Of a DNA stretch of 64,000 nt, positions 45,428 through 55,373 are shown piece after piece. The stretch comes from Pedobacter sp. HDW13 (GTDB taxonomy: Bacteria; Bacteroidota; Bacteroidia; Sphingobacteriales; Sphingobacteriaceae). The stretch's first letter is position 1. Each line of letters starts with the position of its first letter. The stretch spans positions 4,526,001 through 4,590,000 of the forward strand of contig NZ_CP049868.1 of assembly GCF_011303555.1 (NCBI RefSeq), given 5' to 3'. Both the position numbers and the translations under genes were made by a program. The notes below the pieces were generated by a model that was given only the letters and a program-made list of their open reading frames with translations, made no database searches and was not told where the DNA came from.

Positions 45428-46621
45428 CTAATTGGCGTTTACCAAAAAGTAAGCAATACGGCAGGCATAACCCGCTGATTTTTGGTTATGATACTCGCTA
45501 ATGCGTACACTTAATTTGTGTTCGCCACCACCCAGCTCATCGCCAAGCAGCAAATACCAGGGTAAATGCAGGCTTGTACTCCATTGACTAAACAAATCGA
45601 TCGTTTTTTCTGCTCCATTATCAATGCGGTAATGCAGCATACCCGCGTCGGGACCTGATAGAACAGCAATACCCACAGCATTGCCTTTAAAAATTAAATC
45701 GAAAGTACTGTTTCGGGTAGTGCTTTCGAGCACGGGGATATTTACAAAACCAGGCCGTGTTTCCAGGGCATCATTTGGTTTCCAGCTTTTGTTGATGTTA
45801 AAGGTGTTTAAATTTTCGGCGGCAGTAACGTTAACGTATTGGCCTTTGGTATAGGCAAACTTATCCAAAATTTTAGGGCTGCCACCAGTAGCTTTCTTAG
45901 CGGTATTTTTCTGGTTTTCTTCCAGATAGGTTTTAATGGTGTTAAAGTACAGCTGCTGCCCAAAGGGCGAAGGGTGCAAGTTTTTGAAATCACCAGCCCA
46001 GCTAAATTCTTTGTTGGCAATGCGTTTATCTACTTCTAGTGCAAGGTTAATAAATGGCAGGTGGTAATATTCGGCTAAATCGCTGTGTACTTTTACCTCT
46101 GTTGGTACCTTGCCTTTATCGAAATCATCATTTTTATCTTCGTCGGCAAAAGCCATCAATACGATATTGGTTTTTGAGTTTTTGCTCAATGTATGTCTGA
46201 TAATGCCTTCTAATGCACGGCGCTGTGTCTTTTCTGCAGTTTGGTTTACATGGTCGTTAACCGCCGACTCGATAAACAGGAGGTCTATTTTTCCACTGTC
46301 CAGCACATCGCGCTGAAGGCGGAAACTATGCGGCAAACTACCCAACGACGGGATACCAGCATTGATAAATTTAAATTTGCTTTGCGGGTAGGTTTTAGAC
46401 AGGTAATTGCAAACCATTGCGCGCCAGCCTTCCATATTGGTAATCGATCCGCCTAAAAAAGCAACGGTTACAGGTTCGCTTTTTTGAAGTTTTTCAGCGA
46501 AATTGTTGCTGTAGCCATTAAAAGTAATGAAGTTGGCAGCTTGCAGCTTATTTTGTGCAATACTTTTAGTCATAATTGTGGTTACCAGCATGGTAACACA
46601 AAGAAAAGAGGTCAGTTTCAT
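45428..46621 (-). CDS. Secreted SGNH/GDSL-type hydrolase with C-terminal beta domain
   Basis: 397 residues. A signal peptide (1-22) precedes an SGNH domain: block I 'AFLGGSITNMEGW' (S59), block II glycine in 'FINAGIPSLGS', block III 'ESAVNDHV', and block V 'NLHPSPFGQ'. The C-terminal 150 residues are a beta-sandwich-like appendage ('FDLIFKGNAVGIAVLSG', 'LSVRISEYHNQ'). It is likely a carbohydrate esterase (deacetylase) acting on glycans in the periplasm, in keeping with the polysaccharide locus downstream. Substrate unknown. Confidence 0.85.
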   Translation of the reverse strand: MKLTSFLCVTMLVTTIMTKSIAQNKLQAANFITFNGYSNNFAEKLQKSEPVTVAFLGGSITNMEGWRAMVCNYLSKTYPQSKFKFINAGIPSLGSLPHSFRLQRDVLDSGKIDLLFIESAVNDHVNQTAEKTQRRALEGIIRHTLSKNSKTNIVLMAFADEDKNDDFDKGKVPTEVKVHSDLAEYYHLPFINLALEVDKRIANKEFSWAGDFKNLHPSPFGQQLYFNTIKTYLEENQKNTAKKATGGSPKILDKFAYTKGQYVNVTAAENLNTFNINKSWKPNDALETRPGFVNIPVLESTTRNSTFDLIFKGNAVGIAVLSGPDAGMLHYRIDNGAEKTIDLFSQWSTSLHLPWYLLLGDELGGGEHKLSVRISEYHNQKSAGYACRIAYFLVNAN

Positions 46622-46726
46622 TTTTGATTAGAAATAAACCAAAAGTAATAAAATTAACACCTGGCAAAGAATGTAGCTTAATTTTATAAATTTAGCATCA
46701 TATTATAACCTCATTAAAAATAACGC

Positions 46727-47544
46727 ATGAAAAATAGCTTTTTAGTAGCCATTTGTTTATTCCTGTTTACCTGTGTTGCTAACGCCGCCGAAGTAGATAC
46801 TGCTGTAACGTATAGCAAATCGATGAAAAAAAATATTAAGGCCGTGGTTATTAAACCAGATAGCTATAAAAGCGGAAAATCGTACCCTGTGGTTTACCTG
46901 TTACATGGTGCCGGAGGCAGTTATGCCGAATGGGTTAAAAAAGTGCCGGGAATTAAAAACCTGGCCGATCAATACCAGTTTATCATTGTATGCCCCGATG
47001 GTAATGTAACCAGCTGGTATTTCGATAGCCCGGTAGACCCAGAATGGAAATACGAAACCTATGTGGCTACCGAGCTGGTGAGCTACATTGATGAGCACTA
47101 TAAAACCATTGCCGAAAAGAAGGGTAGGGCCATAACCGGTTTAAGTATGGGCGGCCATGGTGCATTTTACCTGGCCATTAAGCATCAGGATGTATATGGG
47201 GCTGTGGGGAGCATGAGCGGTGGGGTAGATATTAAACCTTTCCCTAACGGATGGAATATTTCGAAAAGATTGGGTAAACAGGATGAGTTTCCGGAACGCT
47301 GGAAACAGAATAGTGTAATTGATATGATTTATCTGATTAAGCCCGGATCGCTTGCTATAGCGTTTGAATGTGGGTAGACGATTTTTTCTATAAAGCCAAT
47401 ATACGCCTGCACGATGAATTGCTGTACAACAACATTCCACACGATTTTACCACCAGGCCCGGTGTACACAATTGGGATTACTGGGCAAATGCAATTAAAT
47501 TTCAAAGTGTTTTTTTAAGTAATTATTTTAACCCGAAACCTTAA
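46727..47544 (+). pseudogene. Secreted esterase-D-like hydrolase with one frameshift
   Basis: The first frame (46727-47377) gives a signal peptide (1-20), an oxyanion region 'VYLLHGAGGSYAEWVKK' and the nucleophile S140 in 'GLSMGGHGAF', then stops after 'AIAFECG'. Adding one G to the GGG at 47372-47374 joins it to the frame ending at 47544, which carries the expected C-terminus 'DELLYNNIPHDFTTRPG' and the catalytic histidine in 'HNWDYW'. The repaired protein has about 272 residues (PF00756 putative esterase family, as in feruloyl/acetyl esterases). The break is probably a base-calling error. Confidence 0.85.
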
Positions 47545-47788
47545 ACCGGTTGCGGGCTGCCGGTTCGAATAATTAATCCGTTTTGTTGTTGATAAACAGT
47601 GTTTTATAAGTTGTATTGCTGCTGAAAGTGCTGTTGTGTGGCCAAAATCATACGTTTCGAATTGAAATTGATACATGATTTACCCAAAAAATTAACTTTT
47701 AGATTACATGAAAAATACAGACTTACCATATTTTTGACCGTTCGCGTAATCTTATTTATAAAGCGGGAAACAAAGATTTAAAACAAAA

Positions 47789-48043
47789 ATGAAATACTTA
47801 GTCAAAGAAATAAGTGAGGGAAACTGCGATATCACTTTATTGCCAGAAAACTTAAATGACCGAAATCTTTTAGCCGAAACAGCCAAACACCTTCAGGGCG
47901 ATTATCAGGAAGCTATTCAAACACACTATGAGCACGCATTAAAAAACGAAGTTCACAACGGTGCAGCTTTTGTTTCGTTAAACAACGAGCAAAGCAATTA
48001 TCCGAAAAGAGTAAATGTAAATTACCAGATCATTTTAAGCTAA
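47789..48043 (+). CDS. Small protein of unknown function
   Basis: 84 residues with balanced composition and no signal or membrane segment: 'MKYLVKEISEGNCDITLLPE', 'LQGDYQEAIQTHYEHALKNE'. I do not recognise the family. The reading frame is followed 17 bp later by a strong terminator, which supports a real short transcript. The 244-bp gap upstream is AT-rich with no other frame. Confidence 0.6.
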   Translation: MKYLVKEISEGNCDITLLPENLNDRNLLAETAKHLQGDYQEAIQTHYEHALKNEVHNGAAFVSLNNEQSNYPKRVNVNYQIILS

Positions 48044-48060
48044 GCAGCTTAATTTGTTGT

Positions 48061-48094
48061 AAAAGGCTTTCTTTAATGGTAAAGAAAGCCTTTT
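48061..48094 (+). terminator. Strong intrinsic terminator
   Basis: AAAAGGCTTTCTTTA 48061-48075 pairs perfectly with TAAAGAAAGCCTTTT 48080-48094 across a four-base loop, followed by TTGTTTTT. It ends the small gene at 47789-48043. On the other strand it could also serve the lyase gene ending at 48117. Confidence 0.85.
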
Positions 48095-48116
48095 TTGTTT
48101 TTAAATATAAGGTAAG

Positions 48117-49676
48117 CTAAGGCAATTGAAGTACCTGGCCGTTTACCTGAAAATCGTTAAGCCCCACCAGTAAATTACCACTGGTTGCCGTGGCACCATA
48201 GGCATATAACCTGAAAGTAACGGCTGTATTGATATTGGTAAGAGCTGCTGCATTGAACGATATGAGCGTAGGCGTCGTGGTACCGCTAATGCTAACCGGT
48301 GCAGAAATGTTGCTGGCATAATTATCTACACTGGAGCGCAGTACAAACTGATTGGGGTGCGTAGTGCTGCCCCTAAGTACCGTAAACTTAATATCGCTAA
48401 AATTAAAATAATAACCACTTTTTGGCTCTAAACGGAATTCGTAATATTCGGTAAGATCGAGCACGGTTGGTGTACTGGCCGATGATGCATTTGCCCAGCC
48501 ACCCAACAAATAACGTCCGCTTGGGCCAGGGGTACTGCCCGACATGCCCGATGCAGCGAGCGTAGACCGCGAAAAATCAGACCAGGGCGTACCCACCACA
48601 TTATCGGCAGGGTTTGGCGCCGGACTTGTGCTGTTAACATATACAATGTTTTGCGGGTCCTGATACTTAATATAAGGATGCTGGTAAATGTTGCTGGTGT
48701 TGTTATAACTGGCAGGCAGGCTTACGGTACCCGCTTTGGTATAGGGGCCATCCAAATAAGCCGGGTTAGCATCCGGAACACTGTTTCCCCAAATCAGGCC
48801 ATTACTGGTAGGCGGGTAGTTCAGGTTAATAATCCGTAAATCATCGTGGTATACAATACGTGTAAGGTTAGGTGGCACTACGTAAACACCCCATTTAACA
48901 TAACCAACGTTTCCGCTGCCTACATCGCCGGTAAAAGTAACGGCATTGTTCCTTTCATTGGCTAAGGTAAAATCTGTTTGCCCGGGCAATTTCATGTAAA
49001 TTTTCATAGATCCGGTTGCAGTAGTGGCCCATTTTACATCTACCCTGAACTGTATCCACTGGTTTACCGATGGGCGTATATCGCTAAGGATGTCTACCAT
49101 AGTTTTGGTATTATCCATATTGCCATAAACCACGCGCATTGCATTCCGTTGCGTGCGGATTTGGAGTGGAACGGCTTCGCCTCCCGACATTTTTAGCTGA
49201 AAAATATTGGTTTCATTAGTGGGGTCGCCAGTATTCCAGGCTGTCCAGTCTTTTAATAGTACACTAAACTCATACCGGCGTTCCTCGCCAGGCAAATAGC
49301 AGCTTACAGGTACACCATTGCTTGCTGCTTCGCTGCGCCAGTTGCCATCAGAGTAATAGGTAGAATCGCCATAGGTTACTTTGTGTGCAATGGCATAATT
49401 TCCGGTAGCGCCTGATGATACAATGTATGCCGCATCGGCCGCTGTGGCATTGGTAGCTGTTAGGCCGGTAATGCCCGAGTTAAGTGTGCCGCTTTCGTAA
49501 TTGATGTTTAAAATGGTATCGCCGTAGCCATAGCTTGCGGGAGCGCTTCCACTCATTCTGGAAATTGGTTTAAACGTTGTCGTGCTTTTTTCGCTTTGGA
49601 TTTTACTGCACGCACCCGCTAAAAATAATACGGCAATAGCCATATACTTTTTAAAATAGACTGTTTTTTTTCTCAT
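48117..49676 (-). CDS. Heparin-lyase-I-like polysaccharide lyase lipoprotein (PF14099 type)
   Basis: 519 residues with a lipobox cysteine C23 ('LAGACSK'), so it is anchored in the outer membrane. Residues about 55-300 look like the jelly-roll polysaccharide lyase family: 'GNWRSEAAS', 'RRYEFSVLLKDWTAW', 'WIQFRVDVKWATTATGSMKI' and 'GYVKWGVYVVPP'. Residues about 300-519 form an added beta-rich domain of unknown role. The position next to two PL12 lyases and a GH88 hydrolase suggests a glycosaminoglycan such as heparin as substrate. The catalytic residues are not certain and the family call rests on motif memory. Confidence 0.65.
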   Translation of the reverse strand: MRKKTVYFKKYMAIAVLFLAGACSKIQSEKSTTTFKPISRMSGSAPASYGYGDTILNINYESGTLNSGITGLTATNATAADAAYIVSSGATGNYAIAHKVTYGDSTYYSDGNWRSEAASNGVPVSCYLPGEERRYEFSVLLKDWTAWNTGDPTNETNIFQLKMSGGEAVPLQIRTQRNAMRVVYGNMDNTKTMVDILSDIRPSVNQWIQFRVDVKWATTATGSMKIYMKLPGQTDFTLANERNNAVTFTGDVGSGNVGYVKWGVYVVPPNLTRIVYHDDLRIINLNYPPTSNGLIWGNSVPDANPAYLDGPYTKAGTVSLPASYNNTSNIYQHPYIKYQDPQNIVYVNSTSPAPNPADNVVGTPWSDFSRSTLAASGMSGSTPGPSGRYLLGGWANASSASTPTVLDLTEYYEFRLEPKSGYYFNFSDIKFTVLRGSTTHPNQFVLRSSVDNYASNISAPVSISGTTTPTLISFNAAALTNINTAVTFRLYAYGATATSGNLLVGLNDFQVNGQVLQLP

Positions 49677-49746
49677 ATGTTTTTTGGTTAGTAAGGCTTG
49701 GTTGTAATTTTTTATATCATCTTATTTTTTTTATCTGTAAATAAAA

Positions 49747-49772
49747 AGAGGTAACATATAACCATTACCTCT
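49747..49772 (-). terminator. Intrinsic terminator after the hepC-like gene
   Basis: AGAGGTAA 49747-49754 pairs with TTACCTCT 49765-49772. Read on the minus strand the stem is followed by TTTTTATTT. It lies 12 bp past the hepC stop and separates that operon from the lyase gene at 48117-49676. Confidence 0.72.
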
Positions 49773-49784
49773 TAACTTTAATCA

Positions 49785-51772
49785 CTATGGAGTGGTGTTG
49801 CCACCGTTCAGTTTTGCTTTTAGTACACTTGTTTTGCCGTTAATGCTAACTGAGATATTGATGTTGCCATTTATATAATCGTTACCGGCATTTTCTTTAA
49901 CCTTTATTTCTGGTGCTTTGCTGCCATTGTACGGATAAACTATGCTTATAAATTGCTGTGTTTTATCGTCGCTTTTTGGTTTTTCGAATACAAATGCCGG
50001 ACGTTTAATTTCTTTACCATATTCGTAAGAAACTTTTCCCTCCTCCTCGTGTAAAGTAATTTTATCAGTATTAAGCGATTGGATTAACAGGTTATTGCCG
50101 TCGGTATAAGTGGTAAAAACCTTGTTGTTTGCTTCATCAAATACCGGTTTGCTATCTTCTTTGAGTTGGAAATGCACACCCAGGTTACCAGTAGCGGTGC
50201 CCAGGGCCTCATCAAGCACTAAAAAATATTTTTGATCGATGAACATTACCGTTCTGCGGTGGTCTAAATTTTTGTAACTCGGATTGGTAAAGGTTAAAAT
50301 ATCCAGGTTTTTACTGCTTTGCCATTTGTTTTGTACGGCATTCGTAATCAGCATATTCTGGTTATCCAAAGTTAGCGTGCTGTGTACGCGGGTTTGGCGG
50401 TACCAGTTGCGTTGTTTCATAATTTCGGCATCGCCACTGTAAACAAAGCAGCCCGCATCAGGGGTAAAATTGCGGCCATTTACCCAAAGCTCAAAAGTGC
50501 CGTTATCTGGCTGCGCATGAAATTCGGCCGGAGGACTTGCTTTGAGCATTAAAATAGTAGAGGTACTATCCCAACCGTTGCGGAAAGTATAAAAACCAGC
50601 GTTGCTTAATGCGTTCGATAACCAGTTTGGTTTTTTACCTGCCTGGCCATCGCTGGCAAAATATTGAATAAAGGGATTTTCGGGAATCATGGCTGCCCAC
50701 GATTGAAACTGCTTTAAACGAAGCTTTTTCTCCCTAATCCACGAGTCGCCAAACATGGGCTGGTTATAGTTAGGGAAGGTGATGTTGATAAAAGCCATGG
50801 CCATTTTTTCGATGGTTTGTTTGTAGCTGGCCGGAAACTCGCCCGCTACGCCTGCTTTTTGCGCGCCCTGATAAGCTTTAATAAAAATATCAATCGCTGC
50901 GGCATGGTAAACCGGCGATAGTTCATACTGTACACCATCGGCCAGTACCTGCTTTTTAATCTCTGCATTTAACACATCGATGCCGCTTTTACGCCAGGCT
51001 GGTGCATTTTTAAATTCGGGTAACGATGCACCTGCAAATAAGGTACGTTGGGCTTCAAATAAGCGGTGATTACCCTCTGCAGCATAATTTTTAGGCAGGT
51101 AATCGGCCTGCTGACCGTAGCTTTTTAAAAAGGTTAATAAAAATGCCGGAGTAAAATTGGGCGAGTTGATGAAAAAACTCAGTGTAGGTATTAAACTTTG
51201 AATGCGGTCTGATACTTCAAGCGGACGCCAGGCATACTTATCATTATCGGCCGATAAGCCCTGGGGATTTTTTTTCATCCAGTCTTCAAACTGGAACATC
51301 CATTCTTTGGCATATTGCTCATTGTGGGTATAACGATAAGTTATCGCCATGGGCATCCACCATTTAACACGGTGTAGCTGCCAACGCACTTCGTTATCTT
51401 TTACTGGCCAAAGCTGCCAGTTAATATCCTGCCCAAAATCGAAATAGCCATAACTTTCCTGCGTTTTAAAAAGATGTTTCAGGGCATTATCAGCAGTTTC
51501 TTTAGTTTTAGGGCTAACTTACCCGTATCTATTGGTGTTTCCAGATTACTTAAATCGGGTTTAGCACCCAGTTTATTTCTGTAGTAACGCAAAAGCACTT
51601 TGCCAGCTTCCTCATATTGGCCGGCTTCTACCGCTTTTTTTACCTGCTCCAGGCCCGGATAGCCCAGGTTAATCAGGTCAAAGCTTTCTTTGCTAATGTT
51701 ACTTTGGGCCTTTGCAAGCGTACCGGAGAGGAGAAAGGCACAAAAGAAAATTTTTGCTTTAAAACGTATCAT
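49785..51772 (-). pseudogene. hepC: Heparin-sulfate lyase (PL12, heparinase III-like) with one frameshift
   Basis: The first frame (51772 to 51479) has a signal peptide and the start of a heparinase II/III N-terminal domain. It then ends after 'KLALKLKKLLIMP'. The second frame (to 49785) carries the rest. Adding one base to the GGG at 51511-51513 (plus strand) joins them as 'KLAPKTKETADNALKHLF'. The protein, about 660 residues, is very close to my memory of P. heparinus HepC: 'DNEVRWQLHRVKWW', 'AAEGNHRLFEAQRTLFAG' (Asn), 'YELSPVYHAAA' (Tyr), 'PAEFHAQPDNGTFELW' (His). The alpha/alpha toroid plus beta-sheet enzyme cleaves heparan sulfate by beta-elimination in the periplasm. Probably intact in reality. 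Confidence 0.88.
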
Positions 51773-51793
51773 GTTTATGTTGCTAAGGTGTAA

Positions 51794-53746
51794 TTAGAGT
51801 TGTTGTTTAATGGTTTTTTCCTTGCCGTTTATGGTTAAGGTCAGGTCTATTTTTCCGGTTTCGAAATTATTGCCTGCATTTTCTTTTAACCATGCTTTAG
51901 GGGCGTTGGTGCCGGTATAGGGCATTACCAGGCTTACAAAAGTACCCGGCTTGCCTGTAAGCTTCTCTTGCTCAAAAACAAATGCGGGGCGCGCAGCCTC
52001 TTTCTGGTATTCGTAAGAAACAAAGCTTTCTTCTTCTTTAAGGTTAATACCAGTTTTGTTTAATACCTGTATGCTCAGGTTGTTGCCATCAGCATAAGTG
52101 GTATTAAACTGAAGGTTGTTTTTATCTACACCAGCTTTCGCATCCTCAGTAAGCACATAATGGATGCCCAATTTACCGGTTAATGCACCACTGGCCTTGT
52201 CGATAATGATAAAGTACGACTGATCGATAAAAAGGAAGGTACGCTGATGATTTAAACCCTTATAGCCCGGATTGCTGTAGCTCAGTACCTGTACATCGCC
52301 AACAGGTTGCCACTTTATTAATTTGGCGTTATTTTCAATGGTTTTATCATCAAGGGTGAGGGTTTGATGCGCTTTGGTACTGCGGTACCAGTCTCTTTTA
52401 CTGTTTTCCTGATTGCCTACATTGGCATAAATAAAGCTGCCGGCATCGGGCGTAAAATTGCGTCCCTTAACCCAAAGTACAAAGTTGCCATTATCGGGGT
52501 GTGAGTGAAATTCGGCTGGTGGCCCTGCCTTGATTTGCATTACGGTAGCTTTTTGGTTCCAACCATTTCTAAAAGCGTAGAAACCTGCGTTGTTTAGCGC
52601 ACTGGATAAATATGCAGGTTGAGCGCCCGATTTGCCACCTGTAGCAAAATAGGCTATTTCGCTATTCTCAGGAAACACTTCAGCCCAGGCCTGGTAGTTC
52701 TTCATCATCTGTGTTTTGTTGGTGATAAACGAATTGCCATACAAGGGGAAAGTATAATCTGGAAACGAAAATTTAGGCACTGCCGTACACATTTTCTCTA
52801 CCAGGTTGCGGTAACTCTGAGGGAAATCGCTTGCAATTCCGGCATCTTTGGCCATTTTTAAGGCACGTAAAAATGTGCTAATGGTACCAATATGATAAGA
52901 GGGCGACAACTCGAAGTGTACACCATCGGGGTAAACCTGTTTCGTAATTTCGGCATTTAGTACCGTTATACCACTTTTGCGCCAGGTATTGGCCTGGTTA
53001 AATTCAGGAAAACTGGTGCCTGCCAAAAGCAAATGTTCTGCTTCGTACAACCGGTGATTGCCCATATCGGTATAGTTGGCCATTACATAATTGGCTTGTT
53101 CGTTATAAGCATTTAGAAATGCCAATAAAAATTTTGGGGTAAAATTTGGCGAATTAATAAACTGGTTAAAGAAAGTAGCCCAATTGTTTAACCTAAACGA
53201 AACTACAAAAGCTTTCCAGGCGTAGTCTTTATCATCGGCATAAGCGCCTTGTTTGTTCTTACTAATCCAGTCTTGCACCTCAAAAACCCATTCTTTGGCG
53301 TAACGTTCATCACCTGTGGCTAAATAAACGGTACCCAGCGATTCCCAGAAAGTTGTGCGGTGCAAAAAAGTGCTCAGCAACTGGTCTTTAACCGGACGAA
53401 ACTGCCAGTTAATATCTTTCCCGTAATCAAATGTGCCGTAACCTTTGTGCGGTTTAAATTTGTGCAGCAAAATATCATCGGCAAGTTGTTGCGTATTGGG
53501 GTTTACCTTTTGGGTAGTTTGGCCAGGGCTTAATGCAGCTTTGCTTTTGCGGAAATAAGCCAGCAACTGTGTGGCGGCTTTTTCGTAGTCGTTTTTAGCC
53601 ATAGCCTTGGCCACATTTTTGAGGCCGGGGTGCGACAGATTTATACTGCCGAAGCTATTGCTGCCTAAAGGTTGCTCCTGGGCATATAAAACAACGCCCG
53701 AAAGGCAAAAAAGGCAAGCCGTTAACAATAATTTCTTTAACATCAT
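51794..53746 (-). CDS. PL12-family heparinase II/III-like lyase, paralogue of the hepC gene
   Basis: 650 residues with a signal peptide (1-22). It has the same two-domain layout as the hepC-like gene next to it. Catalytic candidates are N230 ('DMGNHRLYEAEHLLLAG'), Y284 ('FELSPSYHIG') and H414 ('PAEFHSHPDNGNFVLW'), spaced as in heparinase III. The substrate-facing loop 'VRWQLHRVKWW' of HepC is replaced by 'LLSTFLHRTTFWESLG', so it may prefer a different sulfation pattern or glycosaminoglycan. It lies 14 bp after GH88 and 21 bp before hepC in one operon. Confidence 0.88.
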   Translation of the reverse strand: MMLKKLLLTACLFCLSGVVLYAQEQPLGSNSFGSINLSHPGLKNVAKAMAKNDYEKAATQLLAYFRKSKAALSPGQTTQKVNPNTQQLADDILLHKFKPHKGYGTFDYGKDINWQFRPVKDQLLSTFLHRTTFWESLGTVYLATGDERYAKEWVFEVQDWISKNKQGAYADDKDYAWKAFVVSFRLNNWATFFNQFINSPNFTPKFLLAFLNAYNEQANYVMANYTDMGNHRLYEAEHLLLAGTSFPEFNQANTWRKSGITVLNAEITKQVYPDGVHFELSPSYHIGTISTFLRALKMAKDAGIASDFPQSYRNLVEKMCTAVPKFSFPDYTFPLYGNSFITNKTQMMKNYQAWAEVFPENSEIAYFATGGKSGAQPAYLSSALNNAGFYAFRNGWNQKATVMQIKAGPPAEFHSHPDNGNFVLWVKGRNFTPDAGSFIYANVGNQENSKRDWYRSTKAHQTLTLDDKTIENNAKLIKWQPVGDVQVLSYSNPGYKGLNHQRTFLFIDQSYFIIIDKASGALTGKLGIHYVLTEDAKAGVDKNNLQFNTTYADGNNLSIQVLNKTGINLKEEESFVSYEYQKEAARPAFVFEQEKLTGKPGTFVSLVMPYTGTNAPKAWLKENAGNNFETGKIDLTLTINGKEKTIKQQL

Positions 53747-53760
53747 CTTTATGGGCTTTG

Positions 53761-54960
53761 TTAACCTTTAATTTTTTTATAACGATTTAAGGCCTCCAGG
53801 TAATAATAGTCGGCATAATCAAGAGGAGTATCTATTTCCGAATTGTATAAAAATGCACCTACACTGTGTTTCAGGATAAAATATTGGTTTTCTCCTGGTT
53901 TAGCCAAATAAGCATCGGATGATAGCGTTTTCAAAATATCTTCGGCGTAGTTAAAATATTTTTGACCGTCTTTTACCTGGGTGCTTAAATCGAGCAGGGC
54001 CGAGGCAATTACTGCAGCGGCTGAAGCATCGCGTGGAGCTGCACCGTCGGTATCCAAATCATCGGCGTTGTGTACATCTAAATCCCATGCCGGAATCTTA
54101 TCTTTCTGTAAGCTGGGGTGGTTCATAATAAATTTGGCAATGTTTTCGGCCTGTGTTAAAAACGCCGGGTTTTTACTGTTTTTATAACACATGGTATAGC
54201 CGTATAAACCCCAGGCTTGTCCGCGGGCCCAGGCCGATTCGTCTGTTAAGCCCTGGTGGGTGGCTTTTTTCAATACTTTTCCTGTTGCTGCATCGTAATC
54301 TACCACATGGTAAGAACTAAAATCTTTGCGGTAATGGTTTTTCATGGTGGTGGTAGCGTGTGCATTGGCTATAGCAGCATAGTTAGGGCTGTTAAATGTT
54401 TTGGCGCCCCAATATAAATATTCGAGGTTCATCATATTATCGATAATTACAGGGTAATGCCACCAGGCGAAATCCCACGAACGGATTACCCCAACTTTAG
54501 GGTTAAACCTTGCTGCAAGGTGTTTTGCCCCATCGGCTAATGCCGGTAAATAGGCTTTATCGCCGGTTAGCCTAAAAGCATTGCCGTACGAGCAGTAAAG
54601 CATAAAACCCAAATCGTGCGTATTGGTAATGCTGCGGATCGAATCTAGCGCCAGTGTAAATTTTTTAGCTTCATCTGCCAGGTTCTGATCGCCGGTAAGC
54701 TCGTATCCATACCATAAACTACCCGGAAAAAAACCGGTGGTCCAATCGGTTAAGCCAGCAATCCTAACGGTTCCATTTGGATTTACAGAACGCGGATTTT
54801 GGCCTGGTTTATAGGTTTGGCTGGCCTTGTTCAACTGAAATGCAATGATATCAGTGGTTTTTTTTAGCCAGCTTGCCGGCGGGTCGTTTTGTACGGGCGC
54901 AGCGTAACCATTTAATAAGAGTGTAGTAGCCAGCACTATTAAGCAAAAAGCTTTTTTCAT
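53761..54960 (-). CDS. GH88 unsaturated glucuronyl hydrolase
   Basis: 399 residues. A signal peptide (1-20) precedes an alpha/alpha-barrel GH88 domain ('TDWTTGFFPGSLWYGYELTG'). The two acidic residues of the hydration mechanism are D116 ('TNTHDLGFM') and D174 ('YPVIIDNMMN'). 'ESAWARGQAWGLYGYTM' is also diagnostic. It removes the 4,5-unsaturated uronic acid from disaccharides made by the lyases. It is the first gene of the minus-strand operon with the two PL12 lyases. Confidence 0.93.
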   Translation of the reverse strand: MKKAFCLIVLATTLLLNGYAAPVQNDPPASWLKKTTDIIAFQLNKASQTYKPGQNPRSVNPNGTVRIAGLTDWTTGFFPGSLWYGYELTGDQNLADEAKKFTLALDSIRSITNTHDLGFMLYCSYGNAFRLTGDKAYLPALADGAKHLAARFNPKVGVIRSWDFAWWHYPVIIDNMMNLEYLYWGAKTFNSPNYAAIANAHATTTMKNHYRKDFSSYHVVDYDAATGKVLKKATHQGLTDESAWARGQAWGLYGYTMCYKNSKNPAFLTQAENIAKFIMNHPSLQKDKIPAWDLDVHNADDLDTDGAAPRDASAAAVIASALLDLSTQVKDGQKYFNYAEDILKTLSSDAYLAKPGENQYFILKHSVGAFLYNSEIDTPLDYADYYYLEALNRYKKIKG

Positions 54961-55373
54961 TGTGTTAAGGTTTGAATCTTTGATATTTGTTGATAATTGT
55001 TTTATAATTGTGAAATTAGGGGCATCGGTACATAAACACTTTTGATTATTACCATAAATATTTTGAATTTGATTAAAACCTCATTTTTATGGGCTGATTA
55101 ATACATTCGAAATGAAATCGTGTTTTTTTTGAAGGGTAGGATAGTAGTCGTTAACCAATGTTAAAATATTTTGAGCCAAAACCTAAGCCCTTAAAGCACA
55201 CCGCGTTTTATTTTTAGCCCTGATTAAAAAGGATAAATATGGTGTCGGTTCAATGGCAGGGAGCAAAAATGCTGAGCAGGAATAATGCTTAGGCAAGGCT
55301 GCCAGCCAGAGCAGGGTTTAGAATTGACAAAATTACCCTGAAACAAAAACAGAAAGACTAAAACCACAAACAA
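54961..55373. promoter_or_regulatory. 413-bp divergent control region of the lyase operon and the ROK kinase gene
   Basis: The gap should contain promoters for GH88-PL12-PL12 on one side and the kinase on the other. It is AT-rich. I saw several poly-T/A tracts, no clear TAnnTTTG with a correctly spaced TTG, and no hybrid-regulator gene beside it. The repeat families of the window are absent. Confidence 0.4.
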
